A DNA stretch of 64,000 nucleotides, taken from Bacteroidia bacterium (GTDB taxonomy: Bacteria > Bacteroidota > Bacteroidia > J057). Below, piece after piece: positions 26,586 through 34,282 of the stretch (positions are counted from its first letter, which is position 1; every line of letters starts with the position of its first letter). The position numbers and the translations under genes are program-made. The notes beneath the pieces are model-generated. The model was not told the origin of the DNA, did not search any database, and saw only the letters and a program-made list of their open reading frames with translations. The DNA lies in assembly GCA_041391665.1 (NCBI GenBank), contig JAWKNO010000002.1, forward strand, positions 434,001-498,000. Direction: 5' to 3'.

Positions 26586-27812
26586 ATGAAAATATCACAT
26601 TCCCTGATTGTCATTTTGTTGTTTTTGGCTGTCGCCTGCCAACCCTCGTCAGATTCTGACCAGTCATTAAATGAAAAGGCGAAGGAACTGGCCCATCGTT
26701 TTATCATGGCCGATGGCCATGTGGATTTGCCCTACCGGCTGAAAGTGAAAAATTTCCGACTGGAAAAAGAATACCTCGACATGGCCATCAATGAAAAAGG
26801 AGACTTTGATTTTGCCCGCGCCAGGGAAGGCGGTTTAGATGCGCCCTTCATGTCGATTTATATTCCCTCTGAAAACCAACTTACCGCAGGAAAATCGAAA
26901 TCCCTTGCCGACAGTCTTATCGATATGGTTATCGGTATTTCCCAACAATACCCCGACAAGTTTGCCCTGGCTAATACGGCTGAAGAGGTGGAGGCCAACT
27001 TTAAAAAAGGGTTGATTTCGCTTCCTATGGGGATGGAAAATGGCGCCCCCGTGGAAAATGATACCGCCAATGTTGCATATTTTTACCAAAGAGGGATTCG
27101 CTACATTACCCTTACACATGGCAAAGACAATCAAATCTGCGATTCGTCTTATGATACCACACGTACATGGAACGGACTCAGCCCCTTTGGTGAAGCGGTA
27201 GTCAGAAATATGAATCGAGCCGGAATTATGGTGGATATATCGCATGTTTCAGACAGTACTTTTTATGATGTGATGGCCATTACAAAAGTTCCGGTCATCG
27301 CGTCTCATTCTTCGTGCCGGCATTTTACCCCAGGTTTTCAGCGAAATATGAACGACGATATGATACGCCTGCTGGCACAAAACGGTGGGGTAATCATGAT
27401 CAATTTTGGCTCCACTTTTTTGGATGAAAAAATAAGACTACAATGGGATGAAGTCGCGGACCACTTGCGCGCCTGGGCCATTGAAAACAACCTGACCAGT
27501 CAGGATTCTGCCTATAAAGCCTATTCAAAGTCGTATCGCGAGAAAATCGGAAAACAATATTCCAGCGTATCAGTTGTAGCAGATCATATAGAGCATGTAG
27601 CTAAACTGGTGGGGGTAGATCACGTGGGATTTGGTTCTGACTTTGATGGAGTAGGGGATAGCCTGCCGGTAGGATTGAAAGATGTTTCCGATTATCCCAA
27701 TCTGATTGAGGAATTGTTGAAAAGAGGATTTTCAGATGAGGATATTGAGAAAATATGTTTTGGGAATCTGGCTCGTGTTTGGCGCGAAGTAGAAAGATTC
27801 GCAAAACATTAG
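26586..27812 (+). CDS. Membrane dipeptidase (peptidase M19) lipoprotein
   Basis: The 408-residue protein has a lipoprotein signal (LAVAC). It shows the renal dipeptidase/M19 zinc-binding pattern: DGHVDLPYR near the N-terminus, GMENGAP, the metal ligand region DISHVSD, PVIASHSSCRHF, and HVGFGSDFDGV near the C-terminus. M19 enzymes hydrolyse dipeptides, including those with D-residues, so recycling of peptidoglycan or dietary peptides is likely. The lipid anchor places it in the periplasm or outer membrane. It precedes ahcY by 57 bp on the same strand. Confidence 0.92.
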   Translation: MKISHSLIVILLFLAVACQPSSDSDQSLNEKAKELAHRFIMADGHVDLPYRLKVKNFRLEKEYLDMAINEKGDFDFARAREGGLDAPFMSIYIPSENQLTAGKSKSLADSLIDMVIGISQQYPDKFALANTAEEVEANFKKGLISLPMGMENGAPVENDTANVAYFYQRGIRYITLTHGKDNQICDSSYDTTRTWNGLSPFGEAVVRNMNRAGIMVDISHVSDSTFYDVMAITKVPVIASHSSCRHFTPGFQRNMNDDMIRLLAQNGGVIMINFGSTFLDEKIRLQWDEVADHLRAWAIENNLTSQDSAYKAYSKSYREKIGKQYSSVSVVADHIEHVAKLVGVDHVGFGSDFDGVGDSLPVGLKDVSDYPNLIEELLKRGFSDEDIEKICFGNLARVWREVERFAKH

Positions 27813-27835
27813 TTTTTTAATTTATAATGAGTAAG

Positions 27836-27843
27836 TATTTTTG
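27836..27843 (+). promoter_or_regulatory. Probable -7 element of ahcY
   Basis: TATTTTTG, 26 bp before the ahcY start codon, matches the Bacteroidota -7 consensus TAnnTTTG and is well placed for a short-leader transcript. No clear -33 element is seen. No SAH or SAM riboswitch would fit in the 57-bp spacer. Confidence 0.4.
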
Positions 27844-27869
27844 TATAAATAATCAAATCATATCTTATA

Positions 27870-29186
27870 ATGGCTCAAGTTAAAACAACCTACCTTCCTT
27901 ATAAAGTAAAAGACATTACCCTTGCTGACTGGGGAAGAAAAGAAATTATGCTGGCTGAAGCTGAAATGCCAGGCCTTATGGCATTGCGTGCTGAATACGG
28001 TGCGAAAAAGCCATTGAAAGGTGCCCGCATTGCCGGATGCCTTCACATGACCATTCAGACTGCTGTACTTATTGAAACGCTGATCGAACTGGGTGCGGAA
28101 GTTACCTGGTCCTCCTGTAATATTTTTTCAACACAAGATCATGCTGCTGCGGCAATCGCTGCTGCTGGTATTCAGGTGTATGCATGGAAAGGCATGAATG
28201 AGGAAGAATTTGACTGGTGTATTGAGCAAACCCTGTTTTTTGGCGAAGACCAGAAGCCGTTGAATATGATTCTCGACGATGGTGGAGACCTGACCAATAT
28301 GGTACTCGACCGTTACCCTGAATTAATTAAAGACATTCGCGGACTTAGTGAAGAAACGACTACCGGCGTTCACCGTCTGTATGAAAGAATGAAAAATGGT
28401 ACGCTGCCTATGCCTGCGATCAATGTTAATGACTCTGTAACTAAATCTAAATTTGACAACAAATATGGTTGCAAAGAGTCTCTCGTAGATGCGATTCGCC
28501 GCGCTACGGATGTGATGATTGCAGGAAAAGTTGCAGTTGTTGCGGGTTATGGGGATGTGGGCAAAGGTTCTGTAGCTTCGCTCCGCGGTGCAGGTGCACG
28601 GGTGATTGTTACTGAAATTGACCCGATCTGTGCGCTTCAGGCTGCCATGGATGGCTATGAAGTAAAAAGAATGATTGATGCTATTCCAGAAGCAGACATT
28701 ATTGTAACTGCTACCGGCAATTGCGATATCATTTCTGAAGCACATTTCCGCCTTGCGAAAGACAAAGCCATCATCTGTAATATCGGCCACTTCGACAATG
28801 AAATTGACATGGCATGGTTGAACAAAAACTATGGTCAAACCAAAAATGTCATCAAACCGCAGGTGGATCTCTACACCATTGAAGGAAAAGATGTCATCAT
28901 CCTCGCGGAAGGTCGTCTGGTTAACCTCGGTTGTGCTACCGGACACCCCTCTTTCGTAATGTCCAACTCTTTCACCAACCAGACACTGGCGCAGCTGGAA
29001 CTTTGGACAAATGGTGATCAGTACGAAAATCAGGTATACACCCTTCCTAAACATCTCGACGAGAAAGTAGCCCGCCTTCACCTCGCCAAAATCGGCGTAG
29101 TGCTCGACGAACTCAATGACAAGCAGGCCAGCTATATTGGTGTCGACAAGCAGGGACCTTACAAAGCGGATTATTACCGTTACTAG
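27870..29186 (+). CDS. ahcY: Adenosylhomocysteinase (S-adenosylhomocysteine hydrolase)
   Basis: The 438-residue cytoplasmic enzyme converts S-adenosylhomocysteine to homocysteine and adenosine and so keeps methyl transfer running. It matches the family along its full length: CLHMTIQTAVLIETL and SSCNIFSTQDHAAAA near the N-terminus, the DDGGDLTN substrate segment, the NAD-binding VVAGYGDVGKGSVASLRG, and the C-terminal KADYYRY that reaches into the neighbouring subunit's cofactor site. It has its own probable promoter and a strong terminator, so it seems to be a single-gene unit. Confidence 0.98.
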   Translation: MAQVKTTYLPYKVKDITLADWGRKEIMLAEAEMPGLMALRAEYGAKKPLKGARIAGCLHMTIQTAVLIETLIELGAEVTWSSCNIFSTQDHAAAAIAAAGIQVYAWKGMNEEEFDWCIEQTLFFGEDQKPLNMILDDGGDLTNMVLDRYPELIKDIRGLSEETTTGVHRLYERMKNGTLPMPAINVNDSVTKSKFDNKYGCKESLVDAIRRATDVMIAGKVAVVAGYGDVGKGSVASLRGAGARVIVTEIDPICALQAAMDGYEVKRMIDAIPEADIIVTATGNCDIISEAHFRLAKDKAIICNIGHFDNEIDMAWLNKNYGQTKNVIKPQVDLYTIEGKDVIILAEGRLVNLGCATGHPSFVMSNSFTNQTLAQLELWTNGDQYENQVYTLPKHLDEKVARLHLAKIGVVLDELNDKQASYIGVDKQGPYKADYYRY

Positions 29187-29218
29187 TCTATTTTTGCCGA
29201 AAGGCGATCGAAAATACA

Positions 29219-29249
29219 AAAGCCATTCCGCGAGGAGTGGCTTTTTTTA
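29219..29249 (+). terminator. Rho-independent terminator of ahcY
   Basis: AAAGCCATTCC pairs with GGAGTGGCTTT around a GCGA tetraloop, with one G-U wobble, and is followed by a run of seven Ts. It lies 32 bp after the ahcY stop codon. Confidence 0.9.
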
Positions 29250-29370
29250 TTCTTCTACCAATCTTTTCTCTGAGTGTTTTTGCAACAGCCTGATTAACAA
29301 TAAACTCACCATTGAAAACTTTGCTTCGACCAGATTGATTAGGTGGTCGTTTCTGTCAAATAGAAATTAA

Positions 29371-29457
29371 CCACGAATCCTACCTTAGGTATCTTCGACA
29401 CGAATAACCCCGAAAATCAGCGCAAAAACCATTCGTGCAAATTCGCGTCATTCGTGG
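29371..29457 (+). repeat. 87-bp interspersed repeat, copy A
   Basis: The unit is bounded by CCACGAAT and its inverse ATTCGTGG and contains the core CAGCGCAAAAACCATTCG. The same 87-bp unit, with a few substitutions, recurs at 30103-30189, and a shorter relative at 29487-29555. Ends in inverted repeat suggest that its RNA or DNA can fold on itself. Confidence 0.85.
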
Positions 29458-29486
29458 CTATTTATGATTTGGCTTGATAAAGTCAG

Positions 29487-29713
29487 CCACGAATCCCACG
29501 AATGACCACGAAAATTAGCGCAAAAACCATTCGTGTAAATTCGCGTCATTTGTGGCTTATCCGCTTTGGGCAAATCGCCGATTAAAAATATTGAAAGACT
29601 ATTCTTTGTTTTCCCAGGAAGGAACCACAAGGGGCACAAAGGCAACCACAAGGGACACAAAGAAAACATCCACCTTAGTGCCCTTCGTGAATCCCTCGTG
29701 TTCCTTGTGGTTA
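29487..29713 (+). repeat. Composite repeat, copy B (left of antitoxin-like gene)
   Basis: This copy joins the CCACGAAT-type unit (29487-29555) to a second module with AACCACAAGG at 29623-29632 facing CCTTGTGGTT at 29703-29712. The middle (GATTAAAAAT, TTGAAAGACTATTCTTTG, AGGAAGGAACCACAAGGGG) is nearly identical to copy C. Together the two copies bracket a small antitoxin-like gene in direct orientation. Confidence 0.85.
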
Positions 29714-29748
29714 AAATTATGTTAACCAGAAATTTTCAACCTGGGATA

Positions 29749-29985
29749 TTATGATTTTTGTACCTGCATTTCCTGTAACACTTCACGCCAGGGCCGAGCC
29801 GTTAGTTTTCCATCTAAAAAAGCCTGTTTTCTCGACCGGTATTCGGCTTTGAAAGTTTCGGGAATTTCTGCAATTGAATCTTCCGGATCAAAATCGTTTA
29901 GCAGGATTAACGCCAGATGAAATCGCTCACTAGCAGTAAGTCGTGTGTATATGTTATTGAGAATGGTTTGCTGGTTGTCGGACAT
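29749..29985 (-). CDS. Addiction-module component (antitoxin-like), orphan
   Basis: The 78-residue protein starts with ATG and has no signal. Its layout, an N-terminal helix with LTASERFHLALILLND, an acidic middle and a C-terminal EYRSRKQAFLDGKLTARPWREVLQEM, fits the 'putative addiction module component' family (Unstab_antitox type), whose members usually pair with a RelE/ParE-like toxin. No toxin frame is found on either side, so it is an orphan or works with a distant partner. The gene is bracketed by direct repeat copies B and C. Confidence 0.7.
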   Translation of the reverse strand: MSDNQQTILNNIYTRLTASERFHLALILLNDFDPEDSIAEIPETFKAEYRSRKQAFLDGKLTARPWREVLQEMQVQKS

Positions 29986-30343
29986 ATCCAGATATAAGAT
30001 CAGTTGTATGATCTCTAAGGTACGAATTTTTTGGGAATATTCGAGTTGAAAATACTTCTGTACTACTCGTGGCTGACTTCATCAGGCCCAATCTTTAAAT
30101 AACCACGAATCCTACCTGAGGTATCTTCGACACGAATAACCACGAAAATCAGCGCAAAAACCATTCGCGTAAATTCGTGCCATTCGTGGCTTATCCTCTT
30201 TGAGCAAATCGTCGATTAAAAATCTTGAAAGACTATTCTTTGTTTTGCCAGGAAGGAACCACAAGGGGCACAAAGGCAATCACAAGGGGCACAAAGAACG
30301 ACTCACCTTAGTGCCCTTCGAGGTTGACCCAACGTTAGCTCGG
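29986..30343. other. Non-coding region with repeat copy C
   Basis: This stretch separates the antitoxin-like gene's 5' side from the 3' end of the beta-oxidation genes. It carries the promoter region of the antitoxin-like gene (no clean -7 seen) and repeat copy C. No frame with gene-like features is present. Confidence 0.6.
30103..30325 (+). repeat. Composite repeat, copy C (right of antitoxin-like gene)
   Basis: The copy begins with an 87-bp unit (30103-30189) matching copy A, including TATCTTCGACACGAATAA. It continues with the GATTAAAAAT and AACCACAAGG module of copy B. It has the same orientation as B. The right-hand CCTTGTGGTT arm is missing or degraded here. Confidence 0.85.
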
Positions 30344-32461
30344 TTAAATTCGGTCCTTTAAGGACAACGGCGGCAAAAACCGCTCCCCGTACAGCCGGGC
30401 AAAAGCCTCACATTCCGCGACAAATTTTCCCACTCCTACATATTCTATATAAGACAAGACGCCCCCTGTATAGGGCGGGAAACCCCAGCCCAGCAGCGAA
30501 CCCACATCCCCATCCTCTGCTGAGCGCAATACGCCTTCGTCCAGACATTTGACCGCTTCCAGTGCCTGTATATGTAGCAACCGCTTTTTAATCGTCTCGT
30601 AGTCGGGAATGTCTTTTCTTTCCGGAAAATGTTCTTTCAACCCGGGCCAAAGATGTTTTTTGCCATTGGCGGGGTATTCGTAAAATCCTTTCCCCTGTCT
30701 TTTTCCGGCTCTGCCAAACTCGTCCACCATTTTGTCAACTACCAAAGCTCCCGGACGGGTATCCTTTATTCCCAAATCTGCTTCGGTTTGCTTCCTGATT
30801 TTTTGTGCAAGGCCCAGATTTACTTCGTCAGATACGGCAAGCGCTCCAACAGGCAGACCCACATCCTTAGAAGCATTTTCGATCATTGCGGCGGGAATGC
30901 CTTCGGTCAGCATGCCGATACCTTCCATTGTAAAAGTACTGAATACGCGCGATGTAAAAAATCCCCGGCTATCGTTGACAACGATCGGGGTTTTCCTGAT
31001 TTTCAGCACATAGTCAATCGCACCTGCAAGGGCGTATTCAGATGTATTTTCCCCAACAATAATCTCCACCAGCGGCATTTTATCTACCGGAGAGAAGAAG
31101 TGAAGGCCGATAAAATTTTGGGGTCGGATCGATGATTCTGCCAGTCCAGTGATGGGAATGGTGGAGGTATTGGAGGCAAATATGGCAGTTTCTGCCAGCA
31201 CCTGTTCTGATTCGGAGGTAACAGCAGCTTTGAGCTCCCGGTTTTCAAATACAGCCTCAATGACCAGATCACAGCGCGCCACATCTTGCGGATTTGCTGT
31301 CGGGTGGATCAAATCCAGCAATTTTTTCCCTTTTTCTGCGGTGGTTTTTCCGCGGGAAATGTCTTTCTGAATCAATCCTTCACTGTAGGTTTTCCCTTTG
31401 ATCGCCACCTCTTCCGAGACATCTTTCAGCACAACTTCCATTCCCGCTTTGGCCGTTACATAGGCGATTCCTGCGCCCATCAGTCCTGCGCCGAGGATCC
31501 CCACTTTTTTTACTTCGAATGGCGGAACGTTTTTCGGTCTGGCAACTCCCTTATTGGCTTTGTTGATGGCAAAAAAGCCTGTTTTGATGATGTTTCGCGC
31601 CTCCGGCGAAAACAATACTTTTACAAAATAGCGAGCCTCAACAGTCGTGCCCCTGTCTATAGGCAGCAGCAGACCTTCAAAAATAGCACTCATGGCATAT
31701 TGGGCTCCGGGATAATTGCCGCGGGTTTCCTGTCTGAGAAGGCCTGCGCCTGCGCTAAATGTCTGCACTCCATGAGGAGTAAGCACATCCCCGCCCGGAA
31801 CCTTAAACCGCTTCTCATCCCAGGGCTGGACATGGGAGCCATTTTCTTTTATATATTTTTTGCCCGCTTCCAGCAATTCTTCCGGAGAGGAAACGATGGC
31901 ATGGATCAGCCCGTCTTTTAAGGCTTGTTCAGCCGGCACAGTCAATCCCTGCAGAATATATCGCAGAGACTTTTCTATGCCAATCAGCCGGGGCAATCGC
32001 TGTGTACCGCCGCTGCCGGGAAGGAGGCCGAGTTTGACTTCGGGAAGGCCGACCCTTAATGCCGGATCATAAACCGCTACGCGGTGATGACATGCCAGCG
32101 GAATTTCAAATCCGCCGCCCAATGCGCTGCCGTTGAGGCAGGCGACAAAGGGTTTGCCCCCTGTCTCCATTTTTCGCAATACAGCATTAAATTCCAGCAA
32201 ACCCCGGAAAATTTCTTCCCGGTCCGTCATGGTCAGCATGGCTTTGAGGTCGCCTCCGGCCATAAACTCTTTGCGGGAAGAGGTGATAATCGCTCCTTTT
32301 ATCTTCAGATCTTCGACAGTGAGCGTAACAGCTTCCCCAATTGCCCGGAGCGATTCGGGATTCATGACATTGGCGGGGAGGTTTTTCATGTTCAGTGTGA
32401 TGACGGCGATGCCATCCTTATCGGACTGAACTTCCAGTATATCGTTGGTAATAGATAACAT
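30344..32461 (-). CDS. fadJ: Bifunctional enoyl-CoA hydratase / 3-hydroxyacyl-CoA dehydrogenase (FadJ/FadB type)
   Basis: I start at the ATG overlapping the fadA-type stop codon (TGATG on the minus strand), giving 705 residues. The N-terminal crotonase domain has the oxyanion-hole motif (EFMAGGDLKAM) and ALGGGFEIPLACHHRVA. The dehydrogenase half starts near residue 300 with the NAD motif GILGAGLMGAGIA and has FIGLHFFSPVDKMPLVEI, followed by the C-terminal dehydrogenase domains. It catalyses hydration and NAD-dependent oxidation in fatty-acid beta-oxidation. Operon partner of the thiolase just upstream. FadJ versus FadB is not separable here, so the symbol is provisional. Confidence 0.92.
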   Translation of the reverse strand: MLSITNDILEVQSDKDGIAVITLNMKNLPANVMNPESLRAIGEAVTLTVEDLKIKGAIITSSRKEFMAGGDLKAMLTMTDREEIFRGLLEFNAVLRKMETGGKPFVACLNGSALGGGFEIPLACHHRVAVYDPALRVGLPEVKLGLLPGSGGTQRLPRLIGIEKSLRYILQGLTVPAEQALKDGLIHAIVSSPEELLEAGKKYIKENGSHVQPWDEKRFKVPGGDVLTPHGVQTFSAGAGLLRQETRGNYPGAQYAMSAIFEGLLLPIDRGTTVEARYFVKVLFSPEARNIIKTGFFAINKANKGVARPKNVPPFEVKKVGILGAGLMGAGIAYVTAKAGMEVVLKDVSEEVAIKGKTYSEGLIQKDISRGKTTAEKGKKLLDLIHPTANPQDVARCDLVIEAVFENRELKAAVTSESEQVLAETAIFASNTSTIPITGLAESSIRPQNFIGLHFFSPVDKMPLVEIIVGENTSEYALAGAIDYVLKIRKTPIVVNDSRGFFTSRVFSTFTMEGIGMLTEGIPAAMIENASKDVGLPVGALAVSDEVNLGLAQKIRKQTEADLGIKDTRPGALVVDKMVDEFGRAGKRQGKGFYEYPANGKKHLWPGLKEHFPERKDIPDYETIKKRLLHIQALEAVKCLDEGVLRSAEDGDVGSLLGWGFPPYTGGVLSYIEYVGVGKFVAECEAFARLYGERFLPPLSLKDRI

Positions 32462-33669
32462 CAGATTCTTTCGATAATAGTTGCGATGCCCATTCCTCCG
32501 CCCACACACAAAGTGGCCAGCCCCAGTGTTTTGTCCTGCCTTTCCAGTTCGTCGAGGAGGGTTCCGAGAATGATACTGCCGGTAGCACCGAGAGGATGCC
32601 CCATGGCGATCGAACCACCATTGACATTGATTTTGTCTTCAGACACGTCCATATCTTCCATAAAACGCATGACTACGGCGGCAAAAGCCTCATTTACTTC
32701 AAAGAGATCAATATCATTTTTTGAGAGACCAGCGCGTTTGAGCGCTTTGCGGGAGGCAGGTGCGGGGCCCACGAGCATGATGGTAGGTTCAGTGCCCACT
32801 ACAGCAAAAGCGCGGATTTTTGCCCTTGGAGTAAGTCCAAGGTTTTGACCGGCTGCTTTGCTACCGATCAGCATGACCCCCGCGCCATCGACGATGGCGG
32901 AGGAGTTTCCCGCATGGTGTACGTGGTTGATCGTTTCGACCTGAGGGTATTTCTGAATGGCGACGGAGTCAAAACCCGCCATCTGGCCCATCATCTCAAA
33001 TGAAGGGGTGAGATTTGCCAGCCCTTCCATGGATGTGTCCGGACGAATATTTTCGTCGCGGTCGAGGATGGTAAATCCGTTGATATCGAGAACCGGAACA
33101 ACCGATCGGTTGAATTTCCCCCCCTGCCATGCGGCAGCGGCTTTTTGATGTGAACGCATGCCAAAGGCATCGACATCTGTGCGGGAAAAGTTATGCAGTG
33201 TGGCGATCAGGTCGGCGGATATGCCCTGAGGGACAAAATACTGCGGAATGGCGATCTTGGGATCCATAAAAATAGAACCGCCATCGGAGCCCATTTTTGC
33301 TCTGGACATGGATTCGACACCACCAGCTATCATTAAATCCACCTGTCCGGACATGATATAGGCCGCTGCCTGGTTGATGGCTTCCAGTCCGGAAGCACAA
33401 AACCGGTTGAGGGTTACTGCGGCTACGGTGTCGGAGTAACCCGCCTGTTGCGCAGCGGTTTTGGCGATGTTGGCGCCTTGTTCGGCGATTTGGGTTACAC
33501 AGCCGAGAATGACATCTTCTACCTGGGTAGTGTCCAGATCATTTCTTTGTTTAAGTGCCTGGAGCAGGGTTACTACCAGATCTACAGGTGATACTTCGGC
33601 GAGCGAACCTTTAAAATTGCCTTTCCCCCTTGGGGTTCTGACTGCATCAAAAATATAAGCTTCTGTCAT
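32461..33669 (-). CDS. fadI: Acetyl-CoA C-acyltransferase (3-ketoacyl-CoA thiolase)
   Basis: The 402-residue thiolase has the active-site nucleophile in VTLNRFCASGLEAI, NGGSIAMGHPLGATG near residue 350 with the catalytic His, and the C-terminal Cys in ATLCVGGGMG. It performs the last, thiolytic step of beta-oxidation, releasing acetyl-CoA. It overlaps the hydratase/dehydrogenase gene by one base, so the two subunits are made together. The symbol is provisional because fadA and fadI types look alike. Confidence 0.93.
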   Translation of the reverse strand: MTEAYIFDAVRTPRGKGNFKGSLAEVSPVDLVVTLLQALKQRNDLDTTQVEDVILGCVTQIAEQGANIAKTAAQQAGYSDTVAAVTLNRFCASGLEAINQAAAYIMSGQVDLMIAGGVESMSRAKMGSDGGSIFMDPKIAIPQYFVPQGISADLIATLHNFSRTDVDAFGMRSHQKAAAAWQGGKFNRSVVPVLDINGFTILDRDENIRPDTSMEGLANLTPSFEMMGQMAGFDSVAIQKYPQVETINHVHHAGNSSAIVDGAGVMLIGSKAAGQNLGLTPRAKIRAFAVVGTEPTIMLVGPAPASRKALKRAGLSKNDIDLFEVNEAFAAVVMRFMEDMDVSEDKINVNGGSIAMGHPLGATGSIILGTLLDELERQDKTLGLATLCVGGGMGIATIIERI

Positions 33670-33702
33670 GGGGCGGGTGGTATTTATTTCAGACTGAAAT
33701 TA

Positions 33703-33732
33703 AGGAAAATATTTGAATTTCTGAATTTTCCT
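33703..33732 (-). promoter_or_regulatory. Inverted repeat between START-like gene and thiolase gene
   Basis: AGGAAAAT (33703-33710) faces ATTTTCCT (33725-33732) in the 79-bp spacer before the thiolase start. It lacks a T-tract. It could be a weak attenuator or a regulator site for the beta-oxidation genes. Confidence 0.3.
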
Positions 33733-33748
33733 GTACGAAGTTGGGGTA

Positions 33749-34270
33749 TTATTCCTTTTTTTCCACGTAGGACTTGAGTCTGTTTACCTGTCCCGCCAGC
33801 ACCTGATCAACTGGGGCAGCCAGACTTTGCACACCGCCGGGCATATAACCTGAAACCACGTAGTTCATGGTCAGTTGGGTATTTTCGCCTTTGGGTTCCA
33901 GACTAAAGGTCATGCTGCCATACAGTCCCATTCCCTGTAGGGGTCCCATTCCACCGAGCAGAATCAGCGTCTTTCCCGGATTTGCATGCCCTACCGTCAT
34001 ATGCAGTACACTTCCTCCGTTGGGGAGTTGTTCGCAAAAACATCCATTGGCCCGCGGCTCCATATAAAAATTGCTGGCATCGCCGCTGTAGCTATGGGCA
34101 GGATCCCACCAATGGTCCACATCCCGGACTAACGCTTCATACACGGCCATGGGAGATGCTTTGATTTCGACGATGGTTCTGACTGTAAACCCATTCGAAG
34201 CAGAATCCACTACACTTGAAAAAGCCGTGGTCGCAAACAGAACGGGAAGAAAAATCAGTAAGTTTTTCAT
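33749..34270 (-). CDS. Exported SRPBCC-family protein
   Basis: The 173-residue protein has a signal peptide ending TTAFS and a START-like domain: FTVRTIVEIKASPMAVYEAL, WWDPAHSYSG, and a C-terminal helix with LAGQVNRLKSYVEKK. An exported helix-grip protein would bind a hydrophobic ligand in the periplasm. The gene lies 12 bp downstream of the sulfatase gene, so the pair forms an operon. The ligand is unknown. Confidence 0.8.
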   Translation of the reverse strand: MKNLLIFLPVLFATTAFSSVVDSASNGFTVRTIVEIKASPMAVYEALVRDVDHWWDPAHSYSGDASNFYMEPRANGCFCEQLPNGGSVLHMTVGHANPGKTLILLGGMGPLQGMGLYGSMTFSLEPKGENTQLTMNYVVSGYMPGGVQSLAAPVDQVLAGQVNRLKSYVEKKE

Positions 34271-34282
34271 TGGAGTAGTTGG

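Larger units (their letters stand above)
29187..29748. other. Non-coding, repeat-rich region after ahcY
   Basis: After the ahcY terminator this region holds no convincing gene. It is built from an 87-bp repeat and a longer repeat described separately. Short open frames here lie in the repeats, lack codon structure and are not called. Confidence 0.7.

Noticed and set aside
27813..27869. SAH or SAM riboswitch before ahcY
   Set aside because: The spacer is only 57 bp and shows no conserved stem pattern of either class.
28323..29219. Minus-strand 298-residue frame opposite ahcY
   Set aside because: It lies fully over ahcY, an unambiguous enzyme, and its sequence shows no domain pattern.
29448..29754. 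Short frames inside the 29-30 kb repeats
   Set aside because: They consist of repeat sequence, give low-complexity cysteine- and proline-rich peptides, and lie in non-coding inverted modules.
29371..30325. Repeats considered as a CRISPR array
   Set aside because: Units are 87-227 bp, imperfect, unevenly spaced and have no spacer pattern; no cas gene is present.
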